NCBI RefSeq assembly: GCF_933775445.1
Contig: NC_065876.1
Coordinates: 21,576,001-21,640,000, forward strand
DNA: 64,000 nucleotides
Origin: Argentina anserina
Lineage: Eukaryota; Streptophyta; Magnoliopsida; Rosales; Rosaceae
Direction of reading: 5' to 3'
The translations under genes were made by a program, and so were the position numbers. How positions within the stretch are numbered: the stretch's first letter is position 1; each line of letters starts with the position of its first letter. This document shows positions 54,846 through 64,000 of the stretch, piece by piece. The notes under the pieces are model-generated. The model searched no databases. It worked only from the letters and a program-made list of their open reading frames with translations, and was not told the origin of the DNA.

Positions 54846-55271
54846 AGAAAAACACTGAGTTGTTGAAATACACAAGAAAAAACGTGATGTAAACAATATA
54901 AATGAAGGAGAACACTTTGATTTAAACAAAATTAATGTTAACTTTAATAAACATTGTTATTCCCTGATCCATTAAATATAAAAAAGTTAGTTAGTAACAA
55001 CAATATTTAAGTGATTAATGATTAATAATCAACGACAGAAATTATTCTTAGTAACAAAATAATGGAAACGATAGTTGCCCATGCATACGTATATGCATAA
55101 TATGGTTTTCAAGTCATGACTAAATTCAGTTTGACTATCTCAATTTTAGAACATTCCATAGTTCAATCCCTCAACTTTCATTTTAATCATGTTACTCCTC
55201 AAACTTTTCAAGTTTCATCACTTATGTGCAAACTCATTCTTGGCACCAATATATGACGTCATGTGATACGC
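54846..55271. other. Unassigned AT-rich sequence
   Basis: Between the inverted LTR and the inverted-repeat element. No gene or terminus recognised. Confidence 0.35.
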
Positions 55272-55510
55272 CGTCCCCAATACAAGGACCAACCTCAGTG
55301 TATTTTAAAGGACAGATTAGACATTATAACATTTTTTTTTAAAACATAAAGAACTTTAAATATGGTTTAACTAATGTAAATTGCATTTTTCATATAGGGA
55401 TTAGGTTAGACTTACAATGTTGTAATGGAGGAAAAAGGTAACTAGGGACATGCAATTGAGACAATCTCCTGATTTGATGTACATCAAGGTTGGTCCTTGT
55501 ATTCGGGACG
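55272..55510. mobile_element. Small inverted-repeat element remnant
   Basis: Arms 55272-55302 and 55480-55510 are inverted copies (CGTCCCCAATACAAGGACC versus its complement, with about four mismatches). The element may extend outward on both sides. No target duplication could be fixed, so the superfamily is unknown; the AAGGACCAACC-type text is common in plant MITEs. Confidence 0.5.
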
Positions 55511-55690
55511 CACCACTACACATATAGTGTTTCATGGCACTTGAAGCATGGTGTTTTGTTGAAAAACGTCGTTGAAAGTATATTCAATGGCGTTTTCATG
55601 AGTAAAAACCATCAAATGTTATATTTATGGCATTTGAGAAATGCCATTAAATATTTGAAACTTCAATGATGTTTTAAAAAGCCATAAAAA

Positions 55691-55822
55691 GATTTTGATG
55701 GTGTTTGGGCAAATGCCATATAGATTTTGAACGCCCATGGAAATTGTCAAACGCAAAATTTTGATGGTGTTTGGGCAAATGCCATATAGATTTTGAACGC
55801 CCATGGAAATTGTCAAACGCAA
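55691..55822. repeat. 66-bp tandem repeat, two copies
   Basis: Copies 55691-55756 and 55757-55822 are nearly identical (each with TTTTGATGGTGTTTGGGCAA). Because 66 is divisible by three, minus-strand frames through it repeat a 22-residue block, which should not be mistaken for a repeat protein. The surrounding 55516-55690 begins CACTACA and has short inverted words, suggesting CACTA-type transposon debris. Confidence 0.85.
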
Positions 55823-57193
55823 TAGGCTCTATAATTTGGTTTGAATAATTATTGATTTCTACCCTCCTCTGAAATATCTCTTCTTCTTTTTTAATAGTCT
55901 TCTCCCTCTCTACCTTCTCCACTTTCTCCACCTTCGGCAATGCATTTCATACTTAAATATGGAGGGTTTCATCTCTTAAGACTTATTGTCACCCATAAAG
56001 ATGAAACATGTCTTCTCATGACTTTGACTGATTCATAAGATACTTGTAGGCATTAGTTTAGCGTCATTTTTGTTTTTAACCAACCAATGAATAATATAAT
56101 TAATAACAGTCATCACTTCGAGACCTAGTAATCTCATGATCATTTCATTCTTAATTATAGTTGCATGTAACATTGCATCACCCTAAATCAGTTATAGGAA
56201 AATTATAATTCATAACTAGGGCTCGAGCTATAAGTTGTAACTGCTTAATTTCTACTTATCCTAATCCATTCTGAGAATGGACAAGGGGTATGAGATATTC
56301 CACATCTATCCCGATCGACATGCAATAGTCATTAAAAGTCTTTCAAGTGAATTCTACTATACATAAGCCAGTCTAATAGACTTGATTACATGGTTAGGGT
56401 GGTCAGCCTAGGGCTTTGAGGAAGGAGCTTCGGAAATGCAGCATTCAACTCTTAGTTCATCAAGAGTCCATCACACTTCATTTTAATATTCCTACCTTAA
56501 TCAAGTTAATGTGGTTTGTGGTTTGGAGGCACTTAAAAGGGTAAAAAAAAAAACAATCTATTCAGGATCTTTATGTACATCTCTTAACTTAATCCTAACA
56601 TAAAGGACTTGTGACCACAAGCTGCAAGTTCAACTGTTTTTGAAACCATCTAACTGACAAGGTAGTTGAGTGTAACAACATCCATTACGAGAGCAAGTCT
56701 TCTCATACTTGATTCCAGAGCGTGTTATGAGAGACCTTGCGCCATAAGGTGAGTCTAAGCTCTTTCTCACTACGTTTTCTAACAATGGTATAACCGATAG
56801 GGTCTACCCTTGTAGCGTCAACATTACCTGACCAAGGACCTATCTCTTTGTTTAAAATGGATCATATATGTCCATGTAGGCTAATCTAAAACATTAGTAT
56901 TTTCTTCAATGAAGTATGTATGGTTCGACATCAAACTCATTTAAGATCGTTATTCTTTAAGATCTCTATTCGGATTGGTATTGACATTGAGACGTTTGCC
57001 AATAATAACCAATATCCAAGAAAACATACGAGTATTATTGATCATAGATCAAGTTGTGCCATAACTCACACGCAACATGTATTATCGAACCACGCGATCT
57101 CTTTACACCATCTACCATATTTGTGGAGTTTCCACGTCACCAACAATGGGTGACTACATGTTCATTTGTCGGATATCAATATTTACATGCAAG

Positions 57194-59628
57194 TTTGATA
57201 GTTGACCAATATTCCACTCAATGCAGCATGTTAACATAAGGGTAACTGGGCGGTTGGTCGGAGCATCCTTTTAATGCCCCGAAAAGATTACATTACAGCG
57301 CCACAAGCTTTCAAAATATAAGTATGTAACTTACGAAAAAAACATATATATTTCAAAAAATTGTAAGGCCTTTTTAAAATATGTGGTATCATCAATGTAT
57401 ACAAGCTGAGGTTAAGAGTATACTTTAGAAGCAAGGAGACATTTTTACAACAAAGAGACATATTTACATTCCACGGAACTTGATTCAAAGTCCTAAACTA
57501 GAGTTCACAGGAGGGAATCACAACAAAAGAGCAGCATGTGCATGAGAATAAATTTACAAAGTTTTGCAACAAAATATATAATACATATTCACATTGTTAG
57601 AGGGAAACTGAGCAACACCTACTTAACCAACAATCAAAGTCCAAAAAGAACTATATACATAAGAAAACGCCACACCCAAGTACCTAAGCACGATCCTCAG
57701 CTAATTCCAGCTTAGTCCCTGAAAGAAATGTAGGGGTGAGCATCACATACATTCATCACTCAGTAGAGGAGCTCAACCCCACCAGGTGTTATAATAGCAT
57801 GTAGTTAACAAAATAGAAAAAGAAATGCATAGCAGCAATGAGGAATGTCGATAAATCATAAAACGTATGACGCACATCGAGATCCCAAATCTCAAAGTTT
57901 AGATGACCGGTCCTATAAACCAACTACACGGCCTTAACCCTATTGATATAGTAACATGCAAGCATAGCGAGAGCGTCTGCTACCTAACTACACACGTTTC
58001 AAGTCTGTCATTAAGATCAGAATCGCACACGACCAGTGTAGCTAACCCTCCGGAGGTTATGGGGATCGAACCCAAAGAAATTAGTGTTACCATTCGCTCT
58101 CACGTCATCTAATAAACTCACTTAACTATATGGTATGGCCTTGACATAATAATGGTAAATCCATGTCGTAAAACAACAAAATGAAGTAGGCTGAACCGTA
58201 CGTAAAAATAATGCAACTGTAGAGCATAAAGCTTTGAGAAAGCTCTAGTGAGGATAGGTGAGCATCACACCCTACCTGGAATTCAAGCACAACTAATCTC
58301 AGTAATTTACTCTTGTTTGGCAAGCCCTAAGGTCCTGGAATCCTAAATCCAACAAGTATAAATCAGTAATATACTTGGACCAATTCATTTAACATTACAG
58401 AGAACTTATTTCCACCAAAAGGTGACTCTACATTTTGATCATAACTTCACAACCCAACTACAATGTATACAAATCTAAATGCACACCAGATGACTATATA
58501 TTATGTCACAGACATCACCATTCAAGCTGCAATATTAATGTCTATAATTGCACAACAACAACTTCAATCAATTTCTGGAATGCTATCACCAAAGTTCAAT
58601 CTTTAAAAAATTTGAAATATGAACTTAAGGCATACTGAGCCTTTCATGCAAAGCCCACCTTAATTGATTAACTTTCCCGTAGACTTGGAAAGACTAACTC
58701 AAGTAAGTTCTTAACAAATCTCTTAGTATATAGGCAAATATTCTAACATTTCACCAATATACAACCTTTCTTTAAAACAATTGAATTCAACCCAGAACTA
58801 TAAACCCAATGTTAACAATAACTCCACCAATACAACTTTCATTCTGCTCAAATCAAACAGACCCAACAACAAATCACAAACAACGTGAAAAAGAATCAGA
58901 GATCAATACATGGTCACTGATTTATAATCGAGTTTTGGCTCCACTGCTTTGATATCTCCCACTAACAGACCTTAAATTAATAGGAGGTATCAATAACTCA
59001 TAAACTGAGTTCACATTCACCAACTGAAGACCATAGATGAGTTAGAATTTACCTTACAATGAGCTGAAGTCAATCCAAAAACCAGCTCAATTTCTGGCTG
59101 GTCAATCCAAAACCCAGCTCAGAAAAGAGAAGGAAATATCGATGGTTTCTTCCTATATCAGTGAGGTTTTCACTGTACTGTCCCTTGTGAGCTCAAAGGA
59201 ATTAAACCATGGTGATTGAAGTGATCAGTTTGGAATACAAAAGAAAGTGAGGTCGGTGCTTCAGTTAAACGATGGTCGGATAAAGACTAGACATTTAATT
59301 TCAGATCAGAAACTAATATCTTTATTCCATGCTACCACATGTGGAATTGTTACCTTTAGTTTCCAAAATAGACAAATATTCACAGTCTCAGTAAAGAAAT
59401 TTTGAGTAGGAACTCACAACCCAATTGAGTAAATTCAATAACTACTTTCTCCCAACTTACTTAATTACCCAACTTTGGAAATGAATTTTTTTTAGAACCC
59501 TAAAATGTCGTAAGCAACATTAAGAACCAAATAAAATTACGGGCTCACAATCATGGTCGAGAGGCCAAGGCCGGAAATGACGAGCCTATTATAGCTCCTC
59601 CCCCCCCCCCCCCCCCCCCCCCCAGCTT
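57194..59628 (-). mobile_element. LTR-like insertion in repeat copy B
   Basis: Absent from copy A. On the minus strand it contains TGTGAGCCCGTAATTTTATT (ending near 59533), a start seen in plant gypsy LTRs, and runs about 2.3 kb to a GCCCCGAAAAG-type segment near 57270. No target duplication could be assigned, partly because of the duplication at its right edge. No coding domain. Confidence 0.5.
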
Positions 59629-59822
59629 TCGATCTCGTCAATTAAATTAATAGGACTATTGGGAACATGAATTTTTTTTAGAACCCTAAAATGTCGTAAG
59701 CAACATTAAGAACCAAATAAAATTACGGGCTCACAATCATGGTCGAGAGGCCAAGGCCGGAAATGACGAGCCTATTATAGCTCCTCTCTCGTCAATTAAA
59801 TTAATAGGACTATTGGGAACAT
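59481..59822. repeat. 186-bp tandem duplication with a 24-C run
   Basis: Copy 1 (59481-59666) and copy 2 (59667-59822) are almost identical, but copy 1 contains an extra 33 bp: a C run (24 C in total, 59600-59623) followed by AGCTTTCGA. The duplication spans the right border of the LTR-like insert and the resumption of repeat copy B. Confidence 0.9.
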
Positions 59823-61122
59823 GACGAGATCCAAAGGGACAAACTACTACAAAACCAAATTGTTTAATTTGAACATACTTGTTCTTCTCTCCCCAAACGA
59901 CATGGAGTCTGGCTCATCAAAATTGACTAAACCAGATTGCCTGTTAAGGTGTTAAATAAGCGGACTTTAGGTTAAGTTTATGTCTTATTTAAAGACAATA
60001 TTCATCATCAAATAACCTATCATTAATTTTACGCTTGGTGGAGGCGCAATTTGACACATAAATATGTAGACGATAAATTATTAACATAATCTATTAACAA
60101 ACATGCATGTCATTAGACTTAAAACACAAACAAGCACATCGTTACAACCATAGTGTCAATAACGGTGGACATAGATGAATAAATAAAACAAGACACTCTA
60201 CAAACCATATCTTATGGCCTAAAATATTGGTCTATCACTAGGACTGATTTATATATATCACGGTTGAACCATGCGAATCAGTAACCGATACATAACCTTT
60301 GTTTTACACGTCCTTTAATAGTTCACTAACTTTTCAATCCCCAAATGCTTCTAAATTTTAGCAGCAAGTAAACATGGGTGTTAGGAATCCAATGTCCCTG
60401 GCCTCATTGCCGGAACCAGTCAAAAAAGCACCAAACCGATCGGAAAACTTGCTAGAGGTCAGTGACCCTTTGTGTCAAGCAGTTCACCATGTTCTCGGTC
60501 AGAAATGCTCTTACATTTTATGATTAGCTAGTGGCACTCCGAGAGCCGCCCTAAAAATAGGTGAACCGGTCCTCACAATGACTAATCCGCAAGCTGAAAA
60601 ACCAGATATTTTAGATTTTGTGTAACTTTTTATCATTATTTTGGGTGCTCCATAACATCTAAGTGTTATGACTTAAGTTTAACAATGATATATGTATCAC
60701 CATAATATCTTTCAGCCTCAAAGTGCTTCATGATAAGCCAATTTAGGCTTCTATCTTATGTCTTATTGTCGCGTAAGAGGGTGTTACTCTTAAATTTTGC
60801 TAAAGAATAGGCTTTCAATAATAAGCGTAGTCAATTAAGGATTATAGAGAAGGCTTATGCACTTGTTAATGCATAAAATACGGTTCCATTTTTCTGAGGA
60901 ATTATATTGATCCGTATAACATTTGTTGCCAAACAAATATCATATATGAGTCACCGATTCATTATTCCAAATTATAATAACATGAAATAATACAATTCAC
61001 ACCATATCGGCTCATGAGATCGATGTGCTCATTCATTAGAAGCGATACATAAGAACTCGTTCACAATAAGTTTCTAGGTGATATACATTGACACAAATAT
61101 TGTCTTCAAGTAGCTTACCGTC

Positions 61123-62896
61123 TGTTTGGTTAATATTAACCTAGTAATGATTGTTTTATTCTTATTCTTTTGCTTTATTTTTTTGTATATTTATCGATTT
61201 CTTATTACGTTTCCTACTCATGTTAGGAAAATGAGAAAATGAGAAAATGATCGGAAACACATCAAAATGAGCGGATTTAGCGCACATTCTGGATCCGGAT
61301 GAAAGTTTCAAACAAAAAAAATAGCAAATGTAGAGATTTCGCAAGAAGACAAAAGTCAACGCCGGAAAATGCTGGTCGAACTCTGACGATGAGAATGTGG
61401 TTTCCGGAAATGGTGGTGGCTAAAGTAAACAAGTCAATGGAGCATAGGTGAATCATGAATTATGAATTTAAATTTAAATTCAAATTTAAAATAGAAGAAG
61501 ACAAATGAAGTAGACTATTTCAAGAACAAGATCTACTATTTGTGCTTTCACATTTGTCCACCACATCTAGTCATTCATCACTTTACATCTTCACCCTTTA
61601 TTTGTGACCCTAAGGCCTTTAAATACACTATTTCTTCCCAAATTCGTGCAACCTCCTTTACCACACTCAAATTCCATCAAAACTTTATATTTTCCTAAGT
61701 TTTAGCTTAATTTCTTAGTCCTAGTTCATAGATATCAAGTTTGTGTAGAGAGAGGGGTGTAGCTCTTGGGTTGATAACCAAAACCTAAGAGTCTACACCT
61801 CTTGATCAATCACAATTATGGATAGATTCATCAAGCCTTGTTCTTAATCTTCTTTTTGTGTATGTGGATTTGTATAGTGTTTTAGGTTTGAGAAAACCGA
61901 AAATACTATACTTTGATGCTTCACATCCTCTTAATTTACATCTAGGAAGCTCATGGGTATTATGGTTCTTTCTCACACTTTGTTTTCATGATGTATTACT
62001 CTATTTATGGCTTTTATGTATTTATCTATGTATTGTGAGTAGTGAGGTTGAGGCTAAGATAGACTTACCCACACTTATGCAACAATATAGTTTCTCCATT
62101 TAATTTCTTGTTGATGCATGTTTGAATCTATTGGCTTCTATACTTAATGCTACTACATATGTTAGCTAGCCTTGTCACCTAGAGAGCATGTTTAGTAAAG
62201 TAATGAACCAAAAACTTGAACTTGACAACTTCTTGAATCCGTAGCGTAAGTAGCCCTTAGGTGGTGGCTCAGTGTTTCTTACGAGAAATATTAAGTTGCT
62301 TGGATTTCTTACTTTGAACTTAATGCTTTTGTGATGAGTGTAATTACTCTAAGGGAATGTTATGCTTGTGGTACATAACTCACTTGTATTATAAGGTAAT
62401 ATAATTGAGATTAAGGTTGTGTGGTTTAACTTGGCTCGAAAAGGCTTTATTAAATTGCATGATTAGTTGGTTTTCTTAGTAGCTTTACCAAAGCACTAAA
62501 AGGGAATTTTTCAAACATGTTTCACATCAATTATGGGTTACATTTGTGTATGAGTAAGGGTATGTTCTATGCCTAAGTCTCCACTCCTCTTATTGATCTA
62601 CTCTCTACACTTATTAGTTTAGTTGCTTTATTTTTACTTTATCTTAGTTTAGTTAAAATAAGCTCAACAATCATTTTACTACCCTCCATTGTAAATATTA
62701 CCAATTGGTGGTGTGGGCTTCCAAATGGCTTACACCACTAAAATGTAAATAGGTAGACTTGCATGTGTTTTCTAAGTTTTATTCCCGGTAATCTAGTTAG
62801 GGTGGAATTACTCAATCCCTTGGGTGTAAATACATTTACTTTTCCCCTCTATACTAAAACTTGACACATAATTATACTTATGTGATGCAACAAACA
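61123..62896 (+). mobile_element. Solo LTR (gypsy-type) in repeat copy B
   Basis: A 1774-bp insert relative to copy A, starting TGTTTGGTTAAT and ending GCAACAAACA, with 5-bp flanks CCGTC (61118-61122) and CCATC (62897-62901), a target duplication with one mismatch. The body has a TTTAAATACAC TATA-like box (near 61618) followed by a pyrimidine-rich leader, as in the LTRs of the nested element at 6971. No interior remains. The 81-residue frame at 61858-62103 is not a gene. Confidence 0.8.
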
Positions 62897-63050
62897 CCAT
62901 CTCACTAATTTTATTCATGGTTCCATTGTTAATGCATCAACGTAGACAACTACTATGGTAAAACCAAATCTTAGGTTCAATTGCTTGCTTGATGCATAAA
63001 ATCATGTGACTTAATCATAATGTCATAAGACATTTAAACTTGAGCTTTAA

Positions 63051-64000
63051 ACCACTCTTTGATTCTATGTGATGATCTAGTCATCGTGGTCAAATTAAAA
63101 ATTCCCAAAACTACGTACATTTATGTATATATTAAAATAAATTATGCATATGAAATTGCAAATATACTTATTACTGAAATACCCTTCTTTGAAATCCTTT
63201 TTTGATAAAAAAGACATATTACATGGACAATTTGGCGAAAGACAAAGAAAAAGAAAAATAGAAGGAAATTAAATAACTTCCTTTAAAATCAATTTTACTT
63301 TGTTTTCCAAATTATTAAAATAAATTCATATAACCTAAAAAAATTGTTTTTCCACGTGGAGAGAAACAACCAGAAAGGGAGAGAGTGAATTCATGTACAT
63401 TAATAGGTTCTCTTTTTACTCACGAGCACCGCTCTTTCGCATACATACACAGATGTGCAAGAATGCTAGTTATATTAAAAAGAAATTGCAAAAAATAATT
63501 ATCATAAAAAATAACAAAACGAAGTGTTGCGAAATAAAACCTCCTATTCATCAATAATTATCCGCACAATCCTGCCGACAGATAAATCCTCCACGTTTTT
63601 TTTATGTTCATTGATTACCATTTGTGCAATCATGATCACTAGTAACCACACATGCATTGAACATGTATATACAATGCCAGTGATACATAATGAAAATAGA
63701 AATGTATGTTTTTTGTGAAATAAGTAAGTTTATTAAAAGAATATATCAAATAAAATTGCTTGACCAAACACCTGAAACATAATACCTTTGGCCTTCGTTT
63801 ATCAATTGAAGGATGCAAATCATGTCCTTAAATTTCGAGGCCTATGTTGCCTAGTGTTACACCCTCGCTAATTCTATAGGCAAGACATGGTTTGACCTTG
63901 CACCTTGTCCATGTTTGAGAAGCTTAAAGTAGGGAATATGAGTGTACGAACAAGACGGAGAACAAGTGTAGACCTGTGCGGAGCTATTAGACTCGCTAGT
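63051..64000. other. Unassigned AT-rich sequence
   Basis: Right edge of the window beyond repeat copy B. The short frame at 63524-63718 is not recognisable. 63840-63960 is less AT-rich and might be the edge of another feature beyond the window. Confidence 0.35.

Larger units (their letters stand above)
55940..63050 (+). repeat. Unclassified dispersed repeat, copy B (interrupted)
   Basis: Collinear with copy A (30457-33250) over about 55940-57193, 59629-61122 and 62897-63050. It is interrupted by an LTR-like insert (57194-59628) and a solo LTR (61123-62896). Long enough to be a real element but with no coding content, primer site or ends that I can recognise. Confidence 0.75.

Noticed and set aside
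55625..55940. Minus-strand frame with a 22-residue internal repeat
   Set aside because: Explained by the 66-bp DNA tandem repeat in transposon debris.
61858..62103. 81-residue hydrophobic frame resembling a membrane protein
   Set aside because: Lies within the U3/R part of a solo LTR and has no homology; AT-rich sequence often gives hydrophobic frames.

Overview
This is a gene-poor, repeat-dominated stretch of a plant nuclear genome. It is almost certainly a eudicot: introns are AT-rich with GT..AG borders, and the content is plant Ty1/copia and Ty3/gypsy retrotransposons, hAT and Mutator-like DNA transposons, an endogenous plant pararetrovirus, and one WAT1-type (nodulin MtN21-like) transporter gene. 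I see no bacterial operons, CRISPR arrays, rRNA or convincing tRNA genes. I cannot name the species.

Layout. 1-1980: 5' end of a copia element on the minus strand, running off the left edge. 2424-15759: a second, related copia element (minus strand, CCATC target duplication). It is split 12 bp upstream of its gag start codon by a gypsy-type element without coding capacity at 6971-15001 (2.2 kb LTRs, GAAAT target duplication). 16177-19492: a complete hAT transposon whose transposase carries one stop and one frameshift. 20167-22543: the only intact host gene found, a seven-exon WAT1-related transporter on the minus strand. 22838-about 36165: a decayed mosaic in which a copia LTR, an old gypsy element (23073-28536), a GGGAC-rich hAT MITE, a Mutator-type element, a 1.02 kb tandem duplication and a long unclassified dispersed repeat (copy A) follow one another. 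36-39.4 kb holds LTR debris and unassigned sequence.

About 39.5-49.35 kb is a near genome-length copy of a Caulimoviridae-like virus on the minus strand. In viral order it has primer site, coiled-coil protein, movement protein, coat protein, protease, reverse transcriptase/RNase H, an unassigned C-terminal region, then a promoter with three tandem repeats. It is broken by many stops and frameshifts and split by a 2.25 kb solo LTR (42840-45092). 49.7-51.2 kb holds a multi-exon fragment of an unrecognised host gene, cut by a gypsy LTR; a second LTR of that family lies in inverse orientation to 54.8 kb. 55.2-55.9 kb contains small transposon debris with a 66-bp tandem repeat. 55.94-63.05 kb is copy B of the dispersed repeat, interrupted by an LTR-like insert, a local duplication with a 24-C run, and a 1.77 kb solo LTR (61123-62896).

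The genes do not form a pathway. The window records successive insertions: target duplications and nesting order the events (copia-2 before its nested gypsy-type element, virus before its solo LTR, repeat B before its solo LTR). The transporter gene is the one functional island.
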